Below, piece after piece: positions 37,258 through 48,654 of a DNA stretch of 64,000 nt. The position numbers and the translations under genes are program-made. Under the pieces are notes generated by a model. The model had not been told where the DNA came from and did no database searches. It was given only the letters and a program-made list of their open reading frames with translations. Within the stretch, counting starts at the first letter, position 1. The number at the start of each line of letters is the position of its first letter. The stretch comes from Athripsodes cinereus. Taxonomy: Eukaryota; Arthropoda; Insecta; Trichoptera; Leptoceridae. The DNA is taken from positions 13,147,290 through 13,211,289 of the forward strand of contig OX388316.1 in NCBI GenBank assembly GCA_947579605.1, written 5' to 3'.

Positions 37258-37449
37258 TTTTTTTTTTTTTTTTAAAAAAGATATATCTGGGTTTTGTTTG
37301 TTATAAACCCAAATACAACCTTATACACCTTTCACAGTAAGCTACTAAAAGCTTGTGTCGTGAAAGGGGAGTTTGCCGGCACCTGGTATCGAACCACGGA
37401 CCCCTTGTTCACGAGACCGAGACTCTACCTCCAGGCTACCGACGAACTC
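37258..37449 (-). mobile_element. tRNA-derived SINE (SINE II), copy with poly-A tail
   Basis: On the minus strand: GTAGCCTGGAGGTAGAG (A-box region), GTGGTTCGATACC (B box), a body with CACGACACAAGCTTTTAGTA, then a poly-A tail (T run at 37258-37273 on the plus strand). The same structure occurs at 58984-59168 and, on the other strand, at 30556-30730. Confidence 0.85.
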
Positions 37450-39008
37450 AAAATAATGGATATATATACCTACACTTAACATTTAAATCAATTTCAATAT
37501 TTTCTAGCATAGGTGAAAAGTGCCTCAAATGAAATAAGTAGGTATAATTTCAAAATTTCAAAAATATTCAACCCTGTATGTGAAAATAAAATCATATTTA
37601 GCGTGTCCATCCAAAAGCTGGTTTTTAATCTCTCTCGTTAAAAAACTTTAATGTAGGTATGAAATCGTATTTTTTATTTTACCATATCATCTTTTGACTA
37701 GAAAGGGTTAACTTGAATAAAAAAATAAAATAATATGCATATAATCCATTGTGCATAATATTATTTTTATACAGTTTGGTCCCCTTATCAAAAATCTAGG
37801 GTTGGTAAGCGTTTTTAATTCCCTTTAATTTACACGTGGAGATTAACGCCCCAATTAATAAATCACTTTTATTATAAACAAAATAACTCTTTGAAATACA
37901 CCGCAGAATTTGTCATAGTCCAGTTTTAAATGTTTTGTCTATGAAAAATATTATCACGGTACTATTCATACTTTTAATCCAGTGAATCTGCATGTCTAAT
38001 AATATTTTAGAAGTGAAATGAAGAAGAATGGTAAAAAAAAATATTTTTATCTCATATAAATTATTAATGACTTATTTTTACTCTTTACTCATTTTAATAT
38101 TTTTTTTTTGTATTTAGTATTTTTCTATTTTCAACATTGTGGTTTTTTTTTATTTATGTCTATTTCTCTGCTTCGCGTCTTCAATGAAATTGTACCAAAT
38201 TGTGACATTTATTCAAACTTTTTATTTTATTTATAGATATTTTCTTATAGGTACACATTAAAAAATGGGTACCTATCGAATCTTTATAACTATCAAGGTT
38301 TTTAAATAATAAATCAAAACCTTCATATATTTATTTATAAGCATGTCTACGGCAGAGTGACTAACACGTATACAAAAAAGACATCATAATTTAAGTTATT
38401 TGAACAAATATTACTATTTTAAAATTACAAATATAATCATTTCGTATAGATGATAGTATAAACCAATACTATTCGTTACCATCTGATGATTAATTCTTCG
38501 AATGAAATTTATGAATCAATGTTTTATACTTACAAAATTAAACAAGTACCTATTGTACATACAAAATAGCAGAATAACACTATTATTGTGTTATGTTTAT
38601 ATTATCGTTCATTATGAATAATAAGCCTATGTACGTACAATTTTGAGTTTATCATGAGTAGTTGTCCAAAGCTGTCATCATTATAGTTAGTATGTAGTTA
38701 GTTGAGAATTTGTTGACAATATGATTAATTGCAGTCCAGGAATGTGACACATGTGATACTTGGCATGGTGACAGACAAAAACTGTCCAAAGATTTATTTA
38801 AATTTAATGAGAAAACACATTCACTCCTCTGACTAATTTCATTATTTTTTATATGAGCAGGTATTATGTACTCTGTCTATATCTATAAACTTATGTCTTA
38901 CTATGTCTATAAATTTTCAATGCCATATACTTAGTAATTATATTATTTGGTTATCTTATTCATTACGGTTCGTTGAAAAAAAGTTAATCAATCTGTTTAT
39001 TTGTACTA
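37450..39008. other. AT-rich intergenic stretch
   Basis: Nothing recognised. Confidence 0.45.
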
Positions 39009-39275
39009 TTGCGGCATCCCCCACATGTGGAAATGCCACCATTTGAGGAATTACCAACAGCTGCAAATTATCATACAGATTTCCTCTGCGTGACAATAAA
39101 AAATAATATATTCAGAACGGACGGCATCGTTGAAAATAAGATGATAAATATCTTACAGAAAAGGGTGGGGATGGGGAATATCTTACAGAAAAGAGTGAGA
39201 CACCTATTCTTTGCCAGGAAGTCTAGAAGATATTCTTTACTGAAGAATTCATGGGATACATTTACACTAATAGAG
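39009..39275 (+). repeat. Dispersed hairpin-repeat copy, longer form
   Basis: The 'GCGGCATCCCCCACATGTGG' head, a 'CTCTGCGTGACAATAAAAAA' segment and 'AAAAGAGTGAGACACC..TTCTTTGCCAGGAAG' distal part line up with the copy at 45165. It also holds a short internal duplication (ATCTTACAGAAAAGRGTG at about 39149 and 39179). Confidence 0.65.
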
Positions 39276-40355
39276 ATAGGTAGCGATTGAAAAATATCTA
39301 TGAGCATTTAAAAAAATAAAAAAAATAACAATAATATAAAAATAAGGAAACAATATAAGCCTTCTTAACTTACAACAACGCGGCAAAATTGGTATCATTA
39401 ATAACAATAACTTTCTGGTAGTTTGGTACATATAGTCTTGTAAGAAAATATTGTGCAAAATAGTTTTTACGATTATTTTAATTGGAACACGACATGAAAT
39501 TAAGATTTCCTAATTTTACGTCAAAATGAGAAATATTTGGAGGATTCTCACCAAATAAAACAAAAGTAAGTACTTTATATGAACTACAGCAGTACTAATT
39601 TGTTTTCTGATTAAAACAATAGACGTTTTTTATTTAATTTTATCTAATTTCCTTTTACAAACAAACCAATCAAATAAACATATACCTACATACAATAGGT
39701 AATGGATTTCCTGTGAATTTTATTCACACCATGTCCAAAAAATTTTCAACCAATCCATTTAACTCTTTGTTGTTTGTGTATGTAACATGGTAGTCATGTA
39801 AGTGTGACATAAACACAGTATCACCATTGATACCATTATAATGTCAGCCATATTTTATTATAATGCAACAAACTTAATTATATGTCGTAGGCTATATACA
39901 ATAACAAGCCATTTTGCGATTAGTCTAAACTGCACGTGAAACACTGTAAAATTGTTGATTTACAGTAGGTACCTATTCATAATACATCTTTTCTCTGTAG
40001 TATAAATTACTATATGACCCACTGCGTAAAACCTAACAGTCCAAAGATGATAATGTTTTTATGTTTTAAAGATCTAGGAATGCCTCTGCGATATCTAACC
40101 TACCACAAGTTTCTGACGATTTTTTTAATTACCTATTTTACCAGACCTCGTCACTACAGTGTGCGTCGACTAAAATAATATGATGCGTTTTCATTATGTA
40201 GCTATATTTGGTTATCGTTAAAATTATTGATATTTACATAATGTAATCCAGTTCAGAATCCAAATTTTCTAAATATATCTTGTAACATTAGCCTTGTCCA
40301 TACATCTCTTCTGACGAGCAGTCAGTTAGATTCTAAAATAAATAATGTTAAGGTT
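39276..40355. other. AT-rich intergenic stretch
   Basis: Nothing recognised. Confidence 0.45.
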
Positions 40356-40365
40356 AGTAAGGTAA

Positions 40366-40693
40366 TGTCACAAATGATGCTGTGCTCCAACGCACCTGGC
40401 GGAGATCTGTAATCTCCGTAATACAGGAAAGACGATGGTCCTGGCTGGGACATGTTCTGAGAATGCCCAATGATAGTTGCCCAAAAAGAGCACTGTTCTT
40501 CCGTCCGCAAAGGTTCCGTCGGCCCGGACGTCCCTCTTTCACAATACAGAGTTCCTATGACAACGACATCAGAGCGCAGGGAATGTCGTGAAAAGAGGTG
40601 ACGCAGTTGGCGCAGAGACGCTCTGAATGGAGCAGACTAGTTTCTGCCCTGTGCTCTCGAGACGAGCGTTGAGGGCGATGAATGAATGAATGA
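40366..40693 (+). mobile_element. LINE 3' end (family 1, copy D) with target duplication
   Basis: This is the longest copy. It encodes the C-terminus of a non-LTR polyprotein: RRWSWLGHVLRMPNDSCPKR, ALFFRPQRFRRPGRPSF, then SYDNDIRAQGMS, where a TGA replaces the TGG of other copies. It ends in (GAAT)n. AGTAAGGTAA flanks it on both sides (40356-40365 and 40694-40703), a clean 10-bp target duplication. A short microsatellite tail instead of poly-A suits RTE-like elements, but the clade is not proven. Confidence 0.88.
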
Positions 40694-40724
40694 AGTAAGG
40701 TAAGGTAAAGCAAGTGTTTGTTCT

Positions 40725-40790
40725 ATGCAGCTGGTCTGCTGGCTACCCCACTTGTGGGATGTACCGTAATGGTATAGTAGTAAAAGTAAG
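40725..40790 (-). repeat. Dispersed hairpin-repeat head, reverse copy
   Basis: ATGCAGCTGGTCTGCTGGCT, then ACCCCACTTGTGGGATGTAC and CGTAATGGTATAGTAG are the complement of the repeat head, including the CCCAC/GTGGG hairpin. Confidence 0.75.
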
Positions 40791-41619
40791 TGAGTAGGAA
40801 AGTATATCTTAATCCTAACGTATTTATATCCTATTCCGTCTATCCGGCATTTCAGTAACAATCTTCAATCATCAATTTGACTACGACAATGTATACAACC
40901 AACTACTTTTACATTGTGTACATTTAATAAATTATCATTGTCGATTGCAGCTGTTTTTTTTTTCTGAACAAAGGGCGGGGCGACTCGAATTAAACTTGTT
41001 CGTATTGGTTGAAATATTATTTTGAATTAGGTACTAACTATAAGTTGAGACCCTCGAAAAAACAAAAAAAAACTCTATTCGGCTTTGCTACTTTTAATCG
41101 TACGTGTTCCGCGTGCAACCATATGTGTTATTGTTATTTTTAAAGTTTTTCGAAAGGGATGTTTCGATTATTTATTGTCGTGTAATTTTATTACCTTTTC
41201 GTTTTATACAGACGGAAGTAATCATTCATGCCAACAACTTTCGGAAAACGAATTATCTGCCGAAAGCTTCTGAAATGAAATAATAATTATTTGTATTTTT
41301 TGGTAGGTCATTATGTAATAATAATATTTTTGTATTGTGAATTTTATTTATTGGTTCCCGTGTCGGAAACGAGGTTTAGTTGCATGAGTTCTTTTGGTTG
41401 TAGTAGGTTGGTACTAAAGGTTAAATTAAATTGCTTTTTTAACTGCTTAAAATGTTAAGGAAATCAATAATATGTTTACATTATTATTATAGATTACAAC
41501 ATTTCTGAAAAAAATCTGCTTAATTTGGACATTTGCTAGAGACAAGATAATTTGGAGAATTAATGGGAGGTCTGATTTTACCAATGGATGATGATTATAC
41601 CATATAACTGAGGTTGTCC
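40791..41619. other. AT-rich intergenic stretch
   Basis: Nothing recognised beyond A- and T-runs. Confidence 0.4.
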
Positions 41620-41860
41620 ATCTACATATATCTATACCATCGAGGCATGTACCAAAATTGGGGCCACCAGCGAATTAACTGCATATAATAAACATGTAAG
41701 TCGTCCTGTCCTTGCCAATAAAAGTGAAGAAATTCAGGATGGGATAGCATAGATACCTACCTCATAGCTGAACTGAAAATGTTAAATGTCTTAGACTTCA
41801 TGGGAAGTTGAAGACCTTGCTGCTGGGGATTCCTTTGAGATATTAAATCTGAGAATTTTA
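41620..41860 (+). repeat. Dispersed hairpin-repeat copy
   Basis: ATATCTATACCATCGAGGCA, then CATATAATAAACATGTAAGT, CGTCCTGTCCTTGCCAATAA and ATTCAGGATGG follow the common order. The distal part is diverged. Confidence 0.75.
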
Positions 41861-42690
41861 ATATGAATAAAGTATATTTGTATTCTTAAGGCAGACTGGA
41901 GGCGATGGGATTGAGCCAAAAAAAATCCAGTTAAAGAAAGTCCACGGGTATTCGTTTAATAGTATTCATTTCAATCATGTACATCTTTCAATGTAAGTGT
42001 TGGATAATTTTCAGCATAAAATATTCTAAATAACTGGATATAGAATCTCGAATTTTAAAACAGTGAGAGTGCATTGTATCTACATTACCAAATCGGGTAA
42101 AAACTACAAAATTCACAAGTAGCAAAAAGTACGAGTTTTTTGCTCTAATTAAAAAGACAAGTGTTTTTGTAAAGCTTAATTTATTTTCCAATTATCATTA
42201 ACAATATTTGGAAAGTAAGCGGGGTAGGTAAATAATAAAAGTCCGTTAATGATTTTAAATACAACCAATTAATTATAAAGTTTTGTCCAAATAAGATTAA
42301 GTGATTATTAAGAGTTATTAAAGTTCTCAATTTTACTTTCACCGATACCATAATATGATAATTTCTTAATTATAAATATACTGGTGAAGTTATCAGCTAA
42401 TAAACCCGGCATTGTCTTGTTTTATTTTTCAAGTCAGATGATTTCATTATTTTATTATTTTAGTCTTTTATGAGCCCTTTCTTGTTTACTTTCATGGCGA
42501 ACTAACTATAATCAAGTCAAGTACTGTGACGAAATCATTTTTTTTATATGGGCACAATATAACAGTATGTACTATATAGTAATTAGGTAAGTCACAGAGA
42601 AATTCGTGTTAAGTTTCTCTGAATATGTTTGATAATCACTTATTATAAATTGGTCGACGAATAAACTATTCATATATGAGCAGTTTAGAA
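41861..42690. other. AT-rich intergenic stretch
   Basis: Nothing recognised. Confidence 0.4.
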
Positions 42691-42850
42691 TCATCATTAT
42701 CATCGTACTGAACGCTCCTCTCAAAAGCTCAGGGCAGAATCCAGCCTCCTACATTCAGAGCGTCTCTTTGCCAATTGCGTCACCTCTTCCCACGACATTC
42801 CCTCCACTTTAAAGTCGTTGTCATAGGAACGGTGTATTATGAAAGGGGGG
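42691..42850 (-). mobile_element. LINE 3' end (family 1, copy E)
   Basis: In reverse: an (ATC)-type tail, then the complement of the C-terminal coding end (..CATTCAGAGCGTCTCTTTGC..). The coding frame is decayed and the 5' end lies at a G-run near 42850. Confidence 0.75.
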
Positions 42851-43276
42851 CATAATATCTTACCTCGCCAATTGTATGGTGCCTAGTGATATAAGTGGTT
42901 ATCAAACACAGAAAAGAGACTTGAGACATTGGATAATGTCTTTCTTCTCAGACGTCTCTCTCATTAATGCCGTTAGCACACCTCCGCTGCGGAATCGAGA
43001 AAGCGGCTCCGCTTAAATCTGTTAGTTCGTGTGCGTCGTACGCAAGAGCGAGATGGCATGCTCAAATACATACTGTTTTCTATACATCTATCTCTTTCTA
43101 GCACCGTTTCGCCATAGATTACGAAATATGCATTCACATCTCCGCCTGTTTTTTCGCAGTCTCTGATGTTTCGCTTTTGTGCCGCTTTTGTATTTGTACA
43201 ATTCGACAGATTTTTGGAGTGAAACCATGACCAAACGTCAAATAGCGTGGGTCTGCGGTAAGTGAAGTAAGATTCT

Positions 43277-43857
43277 CTCTATCTATATCATCATGAAATT
43301 TCCCACATATGGGGCAGTCACTAATAAACATAATAGTCGTCCTCTCCCTGCCAATATCCACATGCCGTTATTCTACTGATTACTACACTATCTATACCAT
43401 CACGGCATCTCTCACAAGTTTATTACATGCATTTGGTCTACTGATTATCCCACATTATCTATCTATACCATCACGGCTTTCCCACAAGTTTATTACATGC
43501 AGTTGGTCTACTGAATATCCCACTTTATCTATCTATACCATCACGGCTTTCCCACAAGTTTATTACATGCAGTTGGGCTATCCCACTTTATCTATCTATA
43601 CCATCACAGCTTTCCCACAAGTTTATTACATGCAGTTGGTTTACTGACTATCCCACTTTATCTATCTATACCATCACGGCTTTCCCACAAGTTTATTACA
43701 AGCAGTTGGTCTACCGACTACCCCACTATCTATACCATCACGACATCTCCCACAAGTTTTTTCCATACAGTGGTTCTACTGACTACTCCACTCTATCTAT
43801 CTATACCATCACGGCTTTCCCACAAGTTTATTACATACAGTTGATCTACCAAGTACC
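43277..43857 (+). repeat. Tandem array of hairpin-repeat units, forward arm
   Basis: A diverged first copy (43277-43374) is followed by about seven units of roughly 58-75 bp with the pattern TATCTATACCATCACGGC, TTTCCCACAAGTTTATTACA, TGCAGTTGGTCTACTGACTA, TCCCAC. One unit (about 43572) is shortened. Long open frames through the array arise from the repetition and are not treated as genes. Confidence 0.9.
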
Positions 43858-44166
43858 CACAAGTTTGTGGGAAAGCCGTGATGGTATAGATAGATAGAGT
43901 GGAGTAGTCATTAGACCAACTGTATGTAATAAAGTTGTGGGAGATGTCGTGATGGTATAGATAGTGAGGTACTCAGTAGAACAACTGTATGTGATAAACT
44001 TGTGGGAAAGCCGTGATGGTATAGATAGATAGAGTGGAGTAGTCATTAGACCAACTGTATGTAATAAAGTTGTGGGAGATGTCGTGATGGTATAGATAGT
44101 GAGGTACTCAGTAGACCAACTGTATGTAATAAACTTGTGGGAAAGCCGTGATGGTATAGATAGATT
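43858..44166 (-). repeat. Tandem array of hairpin-repeat units, inverted arm with 135-bp dimer period
   Basis: The same units on the opposite strand. GTGGGAAAGCCGTGATGG recurs at 43867, 44002 and 44137, exactly 135 bp apart, because two slightly different units (AAAGCCGTG and AGATGTCGTG types) alternate. The turn point is the 16-bp palindrome CCCACAAGTTTGTGGG at about 43856-43871. Confidence 0.9.
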
Positions 44167-44393
44167 ATTGTTCAATATTTATTATTCGGCCAATATCGGA
44201 TAATTACTTTGGAATATGCAATTTAGTTCCACTAATTTCACGCTACTGCGTACGTAATAGTGTTTATTCGGTATCACGATTTCGCTGTTCGCGTTCCGCG
44301 CAAATGTACTAGCTAAAAGCGGTTTCGCTACTACGACTCCGCTCAGCGGTTTCGCTTTCGCTATTTCGCGGCGGAGGTGTGCTAAAGCCCTAA

Positions 44394-45164
44394 AAAGCAT
44401 ATGGAGGAAAGAACAGTTGTTTTTAATATTCCATTATAGAGTTCTACTACCAAGACACCGACACAGTGATAACAAAAATGTTCTGTACCTAATGTACTCT
44501 GCAAACATACAGACACACAACAATTAATATTTCAGCGTAACGTTACTCGGGTGAGTTGGTCTGTATTATTGTTTGGTAGGTAGATCAGCTGTAGGATGTA
44601 ATTTTGAACAAACTTCTGCATCTTTGTTGGTGGTCATATGTTGCTCAAGGGTAAATTTTATTTCTCAATTATAATAAAACATTAATTACTACGTGTCTTT
44701 GAGCTCAGAAAATATTGAAATTTTAACCAAACTTATCAATCAGATGTTTTTTTCTCTTTTTAATTTAGTGTATAAAATTATTCTAATCTCTACTCCAATA
44801 AGTTCATTAGGAATACTTTAAATATTTATTGTAATATACCTAGTTAATAAAACATCCTTTGAAAAATTTACTATCTTGTTTTATGAATATTATTAAATTT
44901 TATAAAATAATTTTATTATATCCTACTTATTAGTTTGAGAAAGCACAGGGGTCCAAGAACCATGTGGATCAAATTATTAAAGACAGCCATGTGTTGAATA
45001 AGAGAAATCGAGATGCATGTATGAGAAATTGGTCGAATGAAGAAGACGCAATTGAAGTAAGTAAGGATATTTCTAAATTTAAATTTTAGATACTTCCTAC
45101 CTATAATTGGTGATGTAAATCATCACTAATTGATTCATGGTAAAATCCATTGTTCTAAATCATT
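44394..45164. other. AT-rich intergenic stretch
   Basis: Nothing recognised. Confidence 0.4.
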
Positions 45165-45420
45165 ATGGCATATCCCACAAGTGGAGTAATCAGCAGGCTA
45201 GCTGTACATAGTAAACATGCAAGGCGCTGTCCCCATGCCAAGAAAAAAAAGCACATTCAGAATGAGTGGCAAAACTCTTCGCTGAATTCAAGATATAACA
45301 TGTCTTTATTTTTTCGAGCACTATCCTTTTGAAAGAATTCGAGCAATGAAGGAAAAGAGTGGGAGACAAATTCTTTGTTGGATGCTCCATGGTCATATGT
45401 GAATGTATTTATATGCATGT
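45165..45420 (+). repeat. Dispersed hairpin-repeat copy, long form
   Basis: TATGGCATATCCCACAAGTG, TAGTAAACATGCAAGGCGCT, ATTCAGAATGAGTGGCAAAA, CGCTGAATTCAAGATATAAC, ATGTCTTTATTTTTTCGAGC and AAAAGAGTGGGAGACAAATT give the best view of the full repeat (about 250 bp). It is followed directly by the MITE at 45423. Confidence 0.8.
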
Positions 45421-45422
45421 AA

Positions 45423-45957
45423 TGTGGTGTTCTCACTTTGGCGAATATCGCCAGGCACCAAAATATCGCCAGCCATTTGAACCGTGTGAACAAAATGACA
45501 GCTAGTCTGAAACGATAAAAACCAGTAGAAACGATATCGTCTCGAGTTGACCACCTTCCAACTTTTTCGGCCGATTGAACGATTCGCGCATGCGCAGAAT
45601 TGCGCGGCGTTCGTATCTATGGTAGAAACTTTATAACCTATAAATTTTATAATGTTTCCCGCTTCGTAACAGCTGTTATCTTTGTTGTTGGTTTGTGGCG
45701 TTTGTTTCCTTAATTAAAAGGCGCCTTATAACATCTACTATAACATTTTCGACTAAAAAGAAACGCTTTGCGATCTCCATCTCGACGCCATTTTGAAAAC
45801 AGTGTCAAAATCAAAGCGCATCTGACAGATCGTTTCTAAATCGGTGGACTGTGTGAACAGGTGTGACGATCAATGGGCGTACGGCGAATTTTGTTTTTTC
45901 GCCTGGCGTTATATTTTGAAATTCGCCTGACGATATTCGCCAAATGTGAACACCCCA
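45423..45957. mobile_element. PIF/Harbinger-like MITE, 535 bp
   Basis: The left end TGTGGTGTTCTCACTTTGGC and the complement of the right end TGGGGTGTTCACATTTGGCG run on together as GAATATCGYCAGGC. TAA flanks both sides (45420-45422 and 45958-45960). The interior is GC-richer than its surroundings, with no open frame of interest. Confidence 0.8.
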
Positions 45958-46059
45958 TAATATCTACTAACGTGAAATGTATATTTATGCCATATCTCGA
46001 GACAAAATACATACATTACATACCTCTTCACTATTCGATTCATCGTCGTGTCTGAAAGT

Positions 46060-46150
46060 CGTGATTATCTTTAATCGATACCAACGACATAATCTGACCG
46101 GTAATCGAACATAAGTTTGGGGAGAAGCAAATCGAATCTATTAACCATAC
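46060..46150 (-). mobile_element. Possible SINE fragment (tentative)
   Basis: On the minus strand GTTCGATTACC resembles a polymerase III B box and is preceded by a decayed tRNA-like segment (GTTGTATGGTTAATAGATTC). No body or tail could be matched to SINE I or II. Confidence 0.3.
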
Positions 46151-46377
46151 AACTATCTAACTCATATTATAAATATCGTCACTATTGTCTATAGGTATAG
46201 TATGACAGAATTTAATTATGGTTCTTACTAGGTGGAACGCTGTAGTAGCTCAGAAACTTTTTAAAAATAAAATGGCAAAAATATGGTCTCCCAATCTTTG
46301 TTTTCGAGTGTTAGAAAAGGTGGATGTCTGAAACAAAAATAAATTCTAAATTTAAAATTTATGGACTACTTGGATGT

Positions 46378-46450
46378 TTATTACATACCAATAGCTGGTG
46401 GTCTGCTGGCTCTCCATGGTGATGTACTGTAATGGTATTATAGTAGTAGA
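46378..46450 (-). repeat. Dispersed hairpin-repeat head, reverse copy
   Basis: GCTGGTGGTCTGCTGGCTCT and GATGTACTGTAATGGTATTA match the complement of the repeat head; the CCCAC hairpin is decayed. Confidence 0.6.
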
Positions 46451-46930
46451 TGATAAACGTGTACGCTATTAAACCTTTCATTTTACACTCTTTCACATGA
46501 AATTTAAAATTGTTAATAAAAAAAAAATGCGTTTTGTGGTTTAAAAATTATAAAAATATCTATTAATTCTCCTGACCTTTTTATAACATGGGTAATATGA
46601 GCAAAAACTTGCCTGTTATACAATAAAATAAACAAAATTTATTTTATGCATAACTTACAAAAGATTTCTGTACTGGATTCATAACTATTTGATTTGCTTA
46701 AGAATTAGAATTCCAAGTTATACATAAATTTGCTATTTGTGATGCAAAAAAACATCAAAAGTATTAGAAAAAACATGAGTGAAATTTTTCTCCAGCTCCA
46801 GTCAGTAGAATGACTTATAAAAGGCAAGGGAAAATGAATTTTATTCAATTTAGTAAATTTGGGTTACTTAGAAGAAATCATGTTTTTGCGATAAACTATA
46901 GCCCTCCAGACTGACTGTATTAAATATAAG
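46451..46930. other. AT-rich intergenic stretch
   Basis: Nothing recognised. Confidence 0.4.
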
Positions 46931-47163
46931 ATAACATACATAGACAATTCACACAGATCGAGCTAGTCCCAAACTAAGATGAATCTTGTATTATGGGTAC
47001 TAACGCGACGATACACACATATACAATGCACTACACACAAAATATACATGCAACACCTAGGACAATTTGAAAAAGGTCATTCTTCACTTTGCCCTGGCCG
47101 GGAATCGAACCCGGGACCTCGTGACTCAAAGGCAAGAGCGTTACCTCCGCGCCACACCGGCCG
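46931..47163 (-). mobile_element. tRNA-derived SINE (SINE I), copy 2
   Basis: The head with perfect B box (complement of GGAATCGAACC at 47101) and the same body as at 36815. Compared with copy 1, the head reads GCAAGAGCGTTACCTCC and the body lacks a few bases near CACCTAGGACAATTTG. Read forward it gives the peptide PGRESNPGPRDSKARALPPRH, a known artefact of such SINEs. Confidence 0.85.
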
Positions 47164-47944
47164 ACCAAAAATATGATTGATTTTTTTTATAAATTTACTT
47201 ATAACCAATGTACAAAAAATAAATACTTAAAAAAGGTACTCATTAAAGTAATTTGAAGATATGTAGGTATACAATGAACCTATCTCGTTTAAATTGTTTT
47301 CGTCTTCAAATAATAGAAAAATATGATGAGTCTCATATTATTATATTATTATAACTCACTTGTAATGTGTATTATTAATAATTGGTTTAATTAGATTAAT
47401 AATTACACCAGCCCGACCTTTCATTACAACACATTATAATAAAATATTGTAATATAACTATAATACCTACTTACATAATATTTTAGTTCTAATATTAGTT
47501 TTAGCTTACCTACAAGATACACAACCGTTAAATAATCTTTAAAATCTTTATAGTTAATTATTACAATACTTAACATGTTTGAGGAATATGATTTGGCGGT
47601 GAGAAAAATTGTTTCAATTTGGGAATTGTCACAGTTTTTCATCACAACTTAAGCTGTCTTGTCGTGTTTTCACAAATGACGAACTAATTCATGTAGTTAT
47701 CAGAAAGATAAAATTAGGTACTTAGACTTCTGCTATAACGGTTGGTCAGTGTTTTTCTTTATATTACATAAATTATTTGTTTTGAGCTTTCGGTAGAACA
47801 TCATACTGCTTCAAAACTTTAACACGACGTTTCTTGGAATATATGATTTTCGAGTTGGTAGATTATGGAACTGGGGGATCTATATATTTATTTCTAATTA
47901 TTTTAATATTTTTCTTACCATTGTTTTAACCCAGATAATACTAT
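47164..47944. other. AT-rich intergenic stretch
   Basis: Nothing recognised. The minus frame 47424-47645 is low-complexity. Confidence 0.4.
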
Positions 47945-47962
47945 TGTCCTTTTAAAAGGACA
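47945..47962. repeat. 18-bp palindrome around TTAA, copy 1
   Basis: TGTCCTTTTAAAAGGACA is its own complement. It recurs at 48307-48324 and 49327-49344. Here it marks the left boundary of the piggyBac-like element. Confidence 0.95.
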
Positions 47963-48306
47963 GTAGTAGTACCTCGATATAAATGGATATATCTTTAATT
48001 TATTTTGTTCCTAAGCAGTCGTGCTAGTCTATTTGCATAGCTAATGAATCAACTTGCATCATGAAACAGTTTTGAGCATTGTTTTGTGACGAGGGGTCAA
48101 GTTTTTGGAATTTAAAATAGTGCTACAGATTTTGGGTTGATGTCGCCGCCACCTTTGGATAAAAAACGGTAAATAACTTTTTTATAATAATTAAAAAATA
48201 CATGCATGCTTTATTTTTATGTACTTAAATGTTGTTAAAATACGATTGAATTATAAAAAAAATAATATTTGAAAATATGTGATAATTTCGTAATGTTCAA
48301 TTTAAG

Positions 48307-48324
48307 TGTCCTTTTAAAAGGACA
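48307..48324. repeat. 18-bp palindrome around TTAA, copy 2
   Basis: The same 18 bases inside the presumed intron. Its flanks (AAG before, ATAGTAACAT after) match the inverted flanks of copy 3, giving an inverted pair of about 30 bp. Confidence 0.95.
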
Positions 48325-48654
48325 ATAGTAACATACGTATGCTTTTTTACGTAATAAAGACAAGTTATATTTCTTCAACTTTTTGCCACAAAATATGTTT
48401 ACACTTCACATCGATTAGCATTAAAAATTACTAAAGACATTTGTAAAAATCTTATTTAATATATTATATACTTTATAATTATGTTTTTTTTTTTTTCTAT
48501 TTTAGAGCTTCGTTATCACTAAACGACATATTAACAATCCTTGGAAGCGGAAAAATCTGAGAGAGAAGGTGATACAGTTGGCGATATATTTTTTTTGTTT
48601 GTTTTATTATTATTGTTTTCTTTTATTTATATATATGTAAACATTTTATGATTT

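Larger units (their letters stand above)
42968..44390. mobile_element. PIF/Harbinger-like non-autonomous element with internal repeat arrays
   Basis: The left end TGCCGTTAGCACACCTCCGC and the complement of the right end GGGCTTTAGCACACCTCCGC share 15 identical bases (TTAGCACACCTCCGC), and similarity goes on as GCGRAAT..CGA/GAAAGCG. TAA stands directly outside both ends (42965-42967 and 44391-44393), the usual 3-bp duplication of PIF/Harbinger elements. No transposase frame is present. The middle (43277-44166) is made of copies of the dispersed hairpin repeat in two opposed arrays. Confidence 0.75.

Noticed and set aside
43355..44166. CRISPR array
   Set aside because: Units are contiguous repeats without unique spacers, and the context is an insect-type genome.
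43309..44175. Open frames of 109-112 codons on each strand through the tandem arrays
   Set aside because: They are translations of the repeated unit (the same peptide phrase recurs) and change with unit length. No start context, domain or codon pattern supports a gene.
46979..47176. Plus-strand peptide PGRESNPGPRDSKARALPPRH as a protein
   Set aside because: It is the forward reading of the SINE I tRNA-like head, a frequent false protein in databases.
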